Assembly (NCBI RefSeq): GCF_000151315.2
Contig: NW_011887295.1
Coordinates: 1-64,000, forward strand
DNA length: 64,000 nucleotides
Reading direction: 5' to 3'
Source: Capsaspora owczarzaki ATCC 30864
Lineage: Eukaryota > Opisthokonta > Filasterea
In this document: piece after piece, positions 46,159 through 54,943 of the stretch
Layout of the letters: each line of letters opens with the position of its first letter
Position numbering within the stretch: position 1 is the first letter of the stretch
Translations under genes and position numbers: made by a program
Notes under the pieces: model-generated
The model's input: the letters and a program-made list of their open reading frames with translations, nothing else
What the model was told of the DNA's origin: nothing
The model's database searches: none

Positions 46159-46645
46159 GCGTCGACTGTCTGTGTTTTGTTTTGCTAGAAGCTTTTGCAA
46201 GTTTTGTTGTTGCCGTGTTCAGGAACCTTTTTGTCAACGATCGCTTCGTCGAGCTCAGGCACGTCGCATGAGTTTTTTTTTTTTTTTTTGCGGATGTTGC
46301 GCTCTCTTTGGCGATCGTTGCATTCAGGAGTGTTTTGTTGTTTATTGTCGTTGTCGCGTGAATATAGTGACTCTTTTGTGTGCGCGCCATTTTTGTTTCT
46401 TGTTTCAGTGCTCACAATTCCCTGCTTGAGGTCGTACGGAATCATGAGGTTCGCGGCGCGCTGCACTCTGCACCAAAAACAAAACAAACAAAAAAAAAAA
46501 AAAAAAAAGACTGACAAATGGAGGAAAAGAAATGAATGTCAACCCCTGCCCCCTCCCCTCTTGTGTGCAATGATGGACAGAATACTCGTTCTTGTCCAAA
46601 GTGAAGAACAAGTGATAGACGAGCTTACAGGAATGGAAATTACTA
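46159..46645. other. Intergenic, left of the transposon
   Basis: About 490 bases of T-rich then A-rich sequence (T run near 46271-46289, A run near 46490-46509): the 3' UTR of the fusion gene and the left flank of the transposon. A 30-codon open frame just left of the element (from about 46571) has no family match. Confidence 0.4.
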
Positions 46646-46677
46646 GTAGAGAGGGCCTCCCTAAAAAGACTCAGTCC
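46646..46677 (+). repeat. Left terminal inverted repeat of the pogo-like element
   Basis: Thirty-two bases matching the right end (49759-49790) in reverse complement without mismatch. An inverted 18-base partial copy lies 130 bases further in, at 46808-46825. Confidence 0.95.
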
Positions 46678-47359
46678 CCCCTGTTCATTTCCTCGCCCTG
46701 CCACCTATATCATTGGAAAGAGCATAAATTATATAGTTGATTTGGTAATTTTGGTGCGAATCGGAGGGGAAAATTTTCGCTTCGATTTGGCTGGGCGTGC
46801 ATTAGGGCTGAGTCTTTTTAGGGAGAAACTGACTTTGCCAGTCCCGTGTCGCCCGTGTCGAGGATCTGTCGGCCCATCTTCAACTGGGACATGTAATACC
46901 AACTGGTATCTATGTATTGCAGTTGGTGCGACGGTTACTGTATGTGACCACAGAACCCGGCAGGTGCCAGACCGCCCGCGCCGGACGGGCATGGTCCAAT
47001 CTTCCCCTGCCTAGACATGATTTCACCCTTTTTGACCGGAAAAAACACATAACTACATTGAATGACATGGGATGCACATAGAATTGAACACAAAACACGG
47101 AAAATTACAGTGGTAGCGTGTTGCTTCGAGAAAGGTTTGTCAGGTCGCTGAGCGCCGGCCTTGACGACGCAGGTTGGAGGTCTACACGCGCCAATTTGAC
47201 ATTATGTCCATCTTGCTTCGTAGTACTACGCGTTGGCATGCGATAGCGTCGGATTTCTTGGAGTTCGGTGGAGCTCAGCTGATAATCGACTTGAACAACA
47301 TCGCTCGAGTCTGATGTGACCGTGGTGAAGACGGGCGCGACGTTTTCATCGTCATCTTC

Positions 47360-49669
47360 CTAGCGACGCTTGCGGGCGGCTTGAGGTTGACGCTGGACAT
47401 CGCTGGGGTCCTCCTGGTTGTCGTTGTGGCCGATGGCAGCGGAAGCCATTTCGGACGACGCTTGATTCTCGTCGTCATCGTCGTCAGACTCGCTTTCCTC
47501 CTCGCTGGCTGATTGATCCAAGTCGACAGTGTCGTTCGCCATCGATTGCGAAGCGAGAATGGGCCTAGGCCTGCTGACGCGCCGAGGAACGAGAGGTGTG
47601 GAAGCGGTCGCCGCTGGCTCAAGACTTAGAAGAGTGGGTCGCTTGAGACGGTTCTTGAAAAATGTCGCGCGGTCACGTACGAGCTTGGTATGCTGCAGGC
47701 GAGCAGCAGCTAGCTTGTTTCGGGTCTCCGCGGCAGTTGCCGATTCGATGTCCTGCTCGACCTCTTCTCCCAGAGCAGCCAGCTGAGTCTCCAGAGCAAG
47801 AATTGTCTCCGCAAGTGTCAAGATGCGTGAGTCAAGGTCTTTTAGCGTGCGGAGGAAGATGGGCCGTTGCCGATTGTACTCTTCTTTCAGAGGTTCGAGC
47901 TGCTTCCTCTTCTCTTGCAACTCCTGCCGCTTAAGCTGGGCATCCCTATTCTCCGGCGTAAGCGGGGATCGAGCGGTCGAGTTCATAGAAACGCGCATGG
48001 AGCTGTTGCCAATGCTCCTGGACCGCAGGGGCCTGGGTGGGGCCCGAAGGACTTCTTGCACCGAAAGTTCGACCTCGAGATTTCGACGCAAATCAGCTAC
48101 CGCTGCATCGTGCACCCTCTTTTGCTGTAGAGCTCTCGGAGTGCAACCAATGGTTACCAGGGCGGCATCGGCAATCTGACGGACACGGTACAACGCCGAA
48201 TACCGAGCATCCGGGGTCGGGGGTGGCTCGGGAATGTGCAGCGAGGGGGTCGTAGACACGGCAACGTCAGCGACGGAAGGCAACGCTAGGGTCTTGTGCT
48301 TTTCCGTGTCCAGCGGATAGATACCAGTTTGGCGAAACCCAGATCGGATCAAGTTGGATCGGTCGTCAATTTCGTTCCACGCCCGAATGGCCCCGTGAAG
48401 CTTGATGTTCACGTCGATGAGTGGCGAGTCTTCATCCAAAAGCGACTGCACGTGAGTCTCGAGCAAGTTCTTGTACCAGGCAAAGACGGTGACGTTGAGC
48501 GGCTGCAAGTGAGTCGACGTGTGCGATGGAAGGATCGCAACCAGGATGTTGTTGCTCACCGCGAGGTCAATCAACCCGACAGTGAACTTGTGACACGAGC
48601 TGCCATCCATCACCAATAGAACGGGGGTGGTGGTAGCTCGCTCCTTGACGACCTCGACGAAATCTCGAAACCACTTGTCGAAGATTTCCTCGTTGATGAA
48701 GCCGGACTCGGACTGGTGAATCAACTCCTCGTCCAGGCCCTCGGTGCACCTGTGAGGTAGAGTGGGCCGTGGATGCGCGACAATGAAGTGGGGCGCAACA
48801 GGAGCGGTGCCATCAGCACAAACAGTAAACAGACCAGTAACATGCGGTCCCATCGTAATGGTTCGGCCAGATCGCCGACTGACACGCTTGACACCAACAG
48901 CAGCCAGGGCACGCTTCTTTTTACGACCCACAGAGCAATCCGACTCGTCCATGTTGAAAATATTGGCCGGCGTAGCGAAAAGAGTCGGGTAAAGATTGCT
49001 GTACTCCGCCAGTAGCGCGAACAAACTGCCGAGCTTCTTTTCACTCAAAGCAGCCACTCGAAGTGTTTCCAACACGCTGCTACTGCGCCAGCCAATCTGT
49101 GAGCTGTGACGGGCGACAAAATCATTGACCCACTTGTCGGAAACTTTGTCGTGCTCAAATTGACGTCTTTCCACGCCGTCCGGCCTCGGCACCTTCGAGG
49201 CTGCAAGCACATATCGAGTGAATTCCGTTTTGCTCAGAGAGACAGCTCCTAAGCAGCACCGCTTGACAAACTCGACGAGCTCTTGCTCCTCGGGGACGGT
49301 GAACACGTAGCCTTGTCCCTGGATGGGATCCTCGCGCAGAACGTCAGCCAACTCATCTAAGGTCATTCCAGGAATGTCAGGAGCGAGGTTGGCGTGGGCC
49401 TTGATGCAGCGGGCGATCATGGACTGCGATCGACCCAGCGCATGGGCGATGTGGCGGGTCGTCCAGATTCGCTCGGCGGAGGCTCCCGGAGCTCCGCCGA
49501 CATCCGTAGTGGATAGGAACGGGTCAAAATAGTATAGTTTGAGGGCGGTGGCCTTCGTCAGGAGCCTCTGGCGGAAGGGAGACGCGGTCGCAATCTGGGC
49601 GAGGCCGACCTCAAGTTGCTCCTGCGCCCGTCTGACCATGTCTTCCTTGTAGCTGGAATGAGTGTTCAT
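47360..49669 (-). CDS. pogo-like transposase with CENP-B-type DNA-binding region
   Basis: 769 residues from the first ATG (MNTHSSYKEDMV) at 49669; an upstream non-ATG extension is ignored. Order: N-terminal helix-turn-helix-like segments, then a CENP-B-type HTH (LREDPIQGQGYVFTVPEEQE and VSDKWVNDFVARHSSQIGWR), then the DDE_1 core. First Asp in FNMDESDCSVG (about residue 241), second in LLVMDGSSCHK (about 352). The third position in THLQPLNVTVFAWYKN is Asn (AAC) where pogo/Fot enzymes have Asp, 37 positions after the second Asp. That is a one-base difference from Asp, and the copy may be catalytically dead unless the family uses a DDN triad. The C-terminus is a coiled coil plus an acidic/basic tail (ESESDDDDDENQ). 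The frame is uninterrupted. Confidence 0.92.
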   Translation of the reverse strand: MNTHSSYKEDMVRRAQEQLEVGLAQIATASPFRQRLLTKATALKLYYFDPFLSTTDVGGAPGASAERIWTTRHIAHALGRSQSMIARCIKAHANLAPDIPGMTLDELADVLREDPIQGQGYVFTVPEEQELVEFVKRCCLGAVSLSKTEFTRYVLAASKVPRPDGVERRQFEHDKVSDKWVNDFVARHSSQIGWRSSSVLETLRVAALSEKKLGSLFALLAEYSNLYPTLFATPANIFNMDESDCSVGRKKKRALAAVGVKRVSRRSGRTITMGPHVTGLFTVCADGTAPVAPHFIVAHPRPTLPHRCTEGLDEELIHQSESGFINEEIFDKWFRDFVEVVKERATTTPVLLVMDGSSCHKFTVGLIDLAVSNNILVAILPSHTSTHLQPLNVTVFAWYKNLLETHVQSLLDEDSPLIDVNIKLHGAIRAWNEIDDRSNLIRSGFRQTGIYPLDTEKHKTLALPSVADVAVSTTPSLHIPEPPPTPDARYSALYRVRQIADAALVTIGCTPRALQQKRVHDAAVADLRRNLEVELSVQEVLRAPPRPLRSRSIGNSSMRVSMNSTARSPLTPENRDAQLKRQELQEKRKQLEPLKEEYNRQRPIFLRTLKDLDSRILTLAETILALETQLAALGEEVEQDIESATAAETRNKLAAARLQHTKLVRDRATFFKNRLKRPTLLSLEPAATASTPLVPRRVSRPRPILASQSMANDTVDLDQSASEEESESDDDDDENQASSEMASAAIGHNDNQEDPSDVQRQPQAARKRR

Positions 49670-49758
49670 TGATATTCGAAGACGGCGGCGGGGTGGGAGG
49701 AATACAAGCCGAGATAATCGGGTTTGAGTCTTTTTAGGGTGGGGGCGCAATGGTTTTT

Positions 49759-49790
49759 GGACTGAGTCTTTTTAGGGAGGCCCTCTCTAC
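49759..49790 (-). repeat. Right terminal inverted repeat of the pogo-like element
   Basis: Mirror of 46646-46677 without mismatch. A direct 15-base partial copy lies just inside, at 49725-49739. Confidence 0.95.
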
Positions 49791-49871
49791 ATGTATCGTC
49801 TTTTGGCCGAGGTGGACCGGTCGCCACTCAGCGAGTTATTGCCTTTCGAAGTTGGTGTGGGAGCTTTTATT

Positions 49872-49961
49872 CTGTCTGTCTGTCCGTCTGTCTGTCTGTC
49901 GGGGGAGGGGGGGGGGTCGGGCTTAGTGCTGCGCAGTTTTTTTTTTTTTTTTTTTTTTTTT
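49872..49961. repeat. GTCT repeat and T tract before the ATPase ORF
   Basis: A GTCT/GTCC run (about 49872-49901), a G run, and a T tract of more than 20 (about 49938-49961) just right of the transposon. The T tract followed by CTGCAG looks like a polypyrimidine tract and 3' splice site, suggesting the ATPase gene has an upstream exon. Confidence 0.6.
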
Positions 49962-49965
49962 TGTT

Positions 49966-51291
49966 TTGTTTTTCTTGTTTGATCCCGCAATCTCGGCTGC
50001 GGCTGCAGCTGGAGCTCTTTTAGCAGCCCTGGCTCAGCAACAGCCAACTTTTCGGCGTGTGTTCGGTCTCATCGGCGGCGCGGTCGCCAAGGCGGTCTCC
50101 ACCACATTTATTATTTTGGTTGTGGCGGCTTTCTTTGCTCGGCACGTGCTGGACAACAAGAACACGATCGCCAAGACCCACTCGCCCGAAATCGTTCAAG
50201 CTCGCATGCTCGCACGCTTCGAGGCCGGCTCCGTGATCCCACGTTTCGAGAAATACCACGTCAGTCGTCCAGATGCTGTTGCGATGCTTCAAAAGGTGCT
50301 GCGCCCCGCGCCGCTGGAGACGTACACGGTCGTCGTTGGCGAAGTAGGCTGCGGCAAGACCAGCGCCGTCCACGACGCCATCCGAGCCAACAGCACTGGT
50401 ATTGTCTACCACATCGTCAAAAGCGAGGTGTTAGTCTCGATGCCGGGTCTACTGGCGGGGTCTCTCGCGTTCGAGTTCAACCAATTCACCTTCACAGCAG
50501 GCTACTTCAAAGACCGTGGTATTGAGATGCATCAAATAGCATCGGCAGAAGAACCTTTCAAGAGCTGGGCGATACTCGAGCTCGGTCTTCGGGACGTCGC
50601 CGCACAGTTCAAGGCCAAGCATGGTCACGTTGCCACGCTCGTCATCGACGCCGTGGACCAGATCGCCCAGCAGGGTCCCGCACTGTTGCATGTGATTCAA
50701 AATTTTGCCAAGGCGGCTGCTGACGAGCAGCTGCTCAATGTTGTTCTCGTCACCTGCGATGGTTCGAATCTGCCTGAGCTCAAGGCATCGTCAGCAATGA
50801 CTCGTGCTCGCATTGTCGAAGTGAGTGATATCACCGACGAACAAGCTGTCGATTTTCTGCTACATCGTGGCGTCAATGAGGATTCGGCAAAACGCGCGGT
50901 TGCTGAGATTGCTGGCGGGCGTTTTGTTCTGCTCAATCGGGTCACGAAACAGCTCGGCAGAGGACAACAAGTGAATCAGATCTTTGAAGAGTTTCGCGTG
51001 GATACGGCAGACTCCCTCCAGCGCCTGATTGACGATTTGGCACTGTACAACGCAACTTCTGATGTGCACAAGACACTTTGCGATCTCACTCACGGCGCTC
51101 TGCACATTGACATCGTGCACTGCGCTCTGGGGAAAGACCTCACCAAGAAACTCCTCGCCACCAACATCAACATTCTCGCTTACCATCCCAACGACACCTA
51201 CACCCTTCACTCGCGCCACGTTCAGCGCTCTGTGTCTACCCTGCTGAACTGCACGAGACCGTTGGGCCGTCCCTTGTTTCTGGCTTCTTGA
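49966..51291 (+). CDS. Membrane-anchored AAA/P-loop ATPase, 5' end unresolved
   Basis: The open frame runs to the stop at 51291. Its first ATG is at 50206, yet clear protein-like sequence precedes it in frame, including a membrane helix (STTFIILVVAAFFARHVL). The start therefore lies in an upstream exon, or the frame begins at a 3' splice site near 50006-50013. Walker A is VVGEVGCGKTSAV and Walker B is ATLVIDAVDQI. A C-terminal alpha-helical part follows (ITDEQAVDFLLHRGVNEDSA, a winged-helix-like lid). The pattern resembles STAND/AAA ATPases of the archaeal-ATPase type found on mitochondrial or ER membranes, but I do not recognise a named family. The pogo-like transposon ends about 175 bases upstream and may sit in its promoter or first intron. 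AATAAA lies 96 bases after the stop. Confidence 0.7.
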   Translation: MFFLFDPAISAAAAAGALLAALAQQQPTFRRVFGLIGGAVAKAVSTTFIILVVAAFFARHVLDNKNTIAKTHSPEIVQARMLARFEAGSVIPRFEKYHVSRPDAVAMLQKVLRPAPLETYTVVVGEVGCGKTSAVHDAIRANSTGIVYHIVKSEVLVSMPGLLAGSLAFEFNQFTFTAGYFKDRGIEMHQIASAEEPFKSWAILELGLRDVAAQFKAKHGHVATLVIDAVDQIAQQGPALLHVIQNFAKAAADEQLLNVVLVTCDGSNLPELKASSAMTRARIVEVSDITDEQAVDFLLHRGVNEDSAKRAVAEIAGGRFVLLNRVTKQLGRGQQVNQIFEEFRVDTADSLQRLIDDLALYNATSDVHKTLCDLTHGALHIDIVHCALGKDLTKKLLATNINILAYHPNDTYTLHSRHVQRSVSTLLNCTRPLGRPLFLAS

Positions 51292-51829
51292 GCCATCTTC
51301 AAGCGTTCACCCTCTGCCAATCTCGCTTTCGTTTGTTGCGATGCGTTCTCAGCATCTGTACTGTCTCTTGAAGACGTCGCTCTGAGAATAAAGCCAATTG
51401 TAAAGCTTAACGGCATTCTCGATGCTCGTTGAGCGACTTGCTGTGCATGGTTGTGTGTGAGTGCATGAGTGCCTGTGTCACCTTCTTTGCTTTGATACCC
51501 AACGGCCACTCCGACAGACAAAACCACCAATGGCGATGAACTTCTTTCTGGAAGAAAAGAAAAATTGTGTATTACTCTTCATCTACGACTTGCAACTGAC
51601 TCTTTATGTACGCCGTTTGGGGATGCCTCGAATAGCATACATTGGGTGGTGGTCTGGCTCAAAGAATCTCCTTTTCAATTGTTCTCACCTTGTTTTCCCA
51701 TCTCATGTCGTGGGTTCGGAAAGTTTCATTGGACTTCTTTCCTTTTGCTGTCCACAGGTGCATCCAAGGCCACACACGCACCTTGTCTCCTTCCTCGAGC
51801 AACATACAAGACTTGGTCAGGAGTGCATC
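51292..51829. other. 3' flank of the ATPase and edge of a fossil element
   Basis: AATAAA at 51387-51392 is a good polyadenylation signal for the ATPase gene. From about 51450 rightwards the minus strand carries faint integrase-C-terminal-like sequence (KVRV-type strand) continuous with the fossil at 51830-52270. No intact gene. Confidence 0.4.
51387..51392 (+). terminator. Polyadenylation signal AATAAA for the ATPase gene
   Basis: Canonical hexamer 96 bases after the stop codon at 51291. Confidence 0.55.
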
Positions 51830-52270
51830 TACTGAAGGGAGGCAAGTTTAACAAAGGATTTGGTTTCCTCAACCTTTGCCTTTTTGTTCATCTCTGCAAT
51901 GATTTCAGGGAGCTCATCCACCCACTGCGTATTCGACTCGCCACTCTCGAGCTCACGAGCGACTTTGGCGTTTGAAAATCTCTCCTCCAATCTGCCAAGT
52001 CCTGTTATCACCCACTGCTTGATGCCGATGTCTATCTGGCTTGCCAACCTTGACATGAACACCACTGTTGTCAAACGACTTTGCCACTCTTCCCTTAAAC
52101 TCTGTACCCGCATCGACTTGAAGCTCTTTCAGGATGCGAACAATCTTTCGAGCAAAACGGTCTTGAAGGCTTGTATCACTGCATCCGCATCCTTCTTTTT
52201 GATGGGCACTGCATCCAAGTCCACAACCACAAGCGCGCACTTGAATCCCTTGTCTGTGGGTACATCTGAC
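51830..52270 (-). mobile_element. Integrase-core fossil of a retroelement or Polinton-like element
   Basis: Minus-strand remnant with rve-type integrase features (LQVDAGTEFKG, KPDRHRHQ, FKRQSR, WVDELPEIIAEMNKK). It covers the second half of a core domain, with possible weak continuation to about 51450. No LTRs, terminal repeats, reverse transcriptase or capsid gene are visible. It is broken (a few disruptions plus large missing parts). The family cannot be fixed from this piece. Divergence looks moderate, so it is not very old. Confidence 0.5.
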
Positions 52271-52320
52271 TGACTCAGAAGCATAGCAGCTCAGTCTTTC
52301 ATTTTTTGTTTGCGCTCTCA

Positions 52321-54600
52321 ATGTCCAGCTCGCTGGTGATTCTGCTCCCGAACGCGCGTCGCCTCGGTGTCAAAGTGACGCCGACCACGCGTCTGATGCA
52401 AGTGCTCGAGGAAGCGTGTGCCAAGCAGGGCGTCGATCCCTCTCGCTGCTCTCTCAGGTGCGATGACGTGCGAAGGGTTTTTGGGCTTATGAGCGAACAC
52501 TGACTGGCACCTCATCACTCGACTCACTCGACTCACTCACTCGACTCGCTCGCCGTGATGATGGTTTGATTTGACGCGTTTCCGCCGTGTGCTAGGAAGG
52601 GCAAGGCGGACGTCGACCTGTCGATGCCGTTTCGTCTGTCTGGATTGCTCAACAACGCGACTCTGGAACTCGTCATTCGAGAGCCGTCATCGTCGTCGGC
52701 AGTGACTGCGACTGGGGCTGGGTCTGGAGCACCCGCCTCATCGCCATTGGCATCCTCATCCTCATCGTCGTCTTCGTCATTGGCATCCTCGTCGTCGGCG
52801 GCGTCGTCGGCGTCGGCGTCCTCACTGGCGTTGAGCGCGGAAGAGCGGATTCGCCTGCCCGTTGCGCTGCGCCTGCCCTCGTCTGTCAGGCTGACGCTCA
52901 CAGCCACTGCGCCAGACACGTCGTTGTGGGAACTGCTGGGCCAATTCGAAGAGCTGAGGGCAAGCACGCAGCCCGGCGAGCGGTCGCTCACTGCCAGCGT
53001 CGACCCGGTTTCGCGAAGCTTTCTGCTTCCGTGCCTCGTGTACCTCGGCCAAGAGTACGGATCGCTCCAGTTGTTGTGCGACACTACGCTCCGCAGCATG
53101 GGCCTGCTCAAGGGCAGTGCCGCCTTCCACGTCAGCTTCCGACCCTCGACGCTCACGCTCGAAGACGCGCAATCACAGGCGGCCAGTCTCACCGAAACTC
53201 GCCGACAGAGCCTACGCGACGCACAGGCATCCCTTCTTGCAAGACAGGAGCAGCAACGCGCCGAGATTGCCGAGCGAGAGCGGGAGCGAGCACGACAAGC
53301 CGAGATTGCACGGCAAACTGCGGAAGCCGAGCGACAAGCAGCCGAAGCACAGGCCCAGGCGCACCAGGCCGCTGCCCACGCACAACAAGCTGCAGCATTC
53401 GCGGCCCAAGCGATCGAGGTTGCTCAGCGTGCCGGTGCCGCGGTGCCGTCTGAACAACCAACCGGAGCCGTGACCCCGGCGCCGAGCCATTCGCCACAGC
53501 CGATGGACACCAACGCGCGAGCACCAACGTTTGCCAATCCAGAGTTTGCCGACTTTAAATTCCCAGAAGCCACGAAAGGCAAAACCCTGTTTGTCAATGC
53601 CAAGAGCAATCCGCAGGTGATTGCTGAAGCGCAACAACAAGCCCACAGCGTTTCCTTTGCGCCGACTGGTCCTCGCCAGTCCATTCTGTATCGCTTTGAT
53701 GGTGGTGCCACGCCCGAGCAACTGGCGCAAGGTGAGACTGGAGCAGTAGAAGGAGGAGGTGGAGGAGGAGGAGGGGAGGGACTTTTGAGTTTGGACTTTG
53801 GAATTTTGTGCTCATGTTTTGATGCGATCTGTTCTCTTGCTTGTCACGACCTGATAGACGACCTGCCCGACTCCTTCTTTGACATCACCCTGGAAGACAT
53901 CCAGGGCTTGTTGAAGGATGTGCGCAAGCAGCAGAACGAAGAAGCACCGCTCATGACTTCCGCGATGCGTGAAATTGTTCGAGAGGATTTGGCGGCAAAG
54001 TACTCGGAAGTACGTGCTGCTTTGCAGTTCATCCCTTTGTTGGTTGGCAGTTTGAGTTTGAGGTTCTCACCTCGGAACGATTTCTCTTTTGTTTTGTTGG
54101 TGCAGACCACCATTCGAGTGCACTTTCCCGACAGAGTGCAGCTCCAGGCCGTCTTCCGAAGTAAAGAAACGGTCTATGACTTGTTCACCTTTGTAGCCCA
54201 GCATTTGCCCAGTCACCTGGTTCCTGCCAAGGGCGAGCCATTCCCGTTCACGCTGCACGTAACACCGCCTCGACGAGACTTGTCGACGGCCATGTTCGAG
54301 AGTCTCTTTGACGCCAACCTGTCACCCACGGCTGTCGTGTACTTTTCCCTCAAGGACAGCACCGATCGGGAAGCAGGACAGGGCTATCTCCGACCAGAGT
54401 TGCAATCCCAAGTCCAGGCCTGGGCCGACCTCTACGGCGCCGTCTCACGACAGCGCGCCGGCGGCTCTGCGCAAAGCAGCAGCGCATCGTCGTCGGCCTC
54501 TTCGTCAGCACTGTCTCAGCGGTCGGCTTCGAGTGCTGCTTCTGGTTCCGGGCGCGGTGCCGATGGCCGTCCCAAATGGCTTGGTGCAGGCCGCAAGTGA
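52321..54600 (+). CDS. ASPSCR1: ASPSCR1 / TUG, UBX-domain p97 cofactor
   Basis: Four exons, 52321-52457, 52596-53731, 53858-54009 and 54106-54600, give 639 residues. N-terminal ubiquitin-like TUG-UBL1 domain: SSSLVILLPNARRLGVKVTP, LMQVLEEACAKQGVDPSRC, joined across intron 1 to RKGKADVDLSMPFRLSGLLN. A second UBL-like region follows (LRLPSSVRLTLTATAPD). The middle is a long Ala/Gln/Arg helix, then a conserved segment (DLPDSFFDITLEDIQGLLKD), and a C-terminal UBX domain (TTIRVHFPDRVQLQAVFRSK ... FTLHVTPPRR). TUG binds and disassembles p97/VCP hexamers and tethers vesicles; in animals it retains GLUT4 vesicles. The UBX FPR-type loop here reads PPRRDL rather than a clear FPR. Integrase fossil sequence ends about 50 bases before the start. 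Confidence 0.9.
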
Positions 54601-54943
54601 ATTTTATGTGCGTTGGCATTTTTGTGTGAAGGTGTATGTTGTAGTACAGAGCCTTTTCCTTTTTGTTTTGGCCGTCCAGTTCTTTGGTTGTTGAGTGATC
54701 TTGTTTTCCGGTTTCACTGGGAGGGTGGTCTTTCCCCCCCCCCCTTTTCTTTTCTTTTTTTGTGGTTGCGATCATCTCCCAGTTGCTTTTCCAATTTCTT
54801 ACTGTCTGATCGTGTGAGTCTTGTTTCTAGTTGCGATTCCTCTCTAAACGCTTGGTTGGTCTTTGTTCTTGTTTCCGAATCCAATTCTTCACTTTTTTTT
54901 TTTTTTTTTTTTCCTTTTTCCCCCTTTCTATTGTCAATTCACC

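Larger units (their letters stand above)
46646..49790 (-). mobile_element. pogo-like (Tc1/mariner superfamily) DNA transposon, complete-looking
   Basis: Perfect 32-base terminal inverted repeats at 46646-46677 and 49759-49790 (outer end GTAGAGAGGGCC). The TA at bases 2-3 of each repeat may be the target duplication, giving an element of 46649-49787. An outer TA pair (46641-46642 and 49794-49795) is the alternative. Part of the TIR is repeated internally: TGAGTCTTTTTAGGG-type copies at 46808-46825 and 49725-49739, both in the right-TIR orientation, probable extra transposase sites. It encodes one transposase on the minus strand, followed by about 700 non-coding bases at the left. The termini are mutation-free and the ORF is intact, which suggests a recent insertion. 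pogo-like elements encode a CENP-B-type DNA-binding region and a DDE/D transposase. Confidence 0.93.

Noticed and set aside
46571-46645. Short ORF (MMDRILVLVQSEEQ) left of the transposon as exon 1 of the ATPase
   Set aside because: No donor site, no homology and no frame continuity that can be shown.
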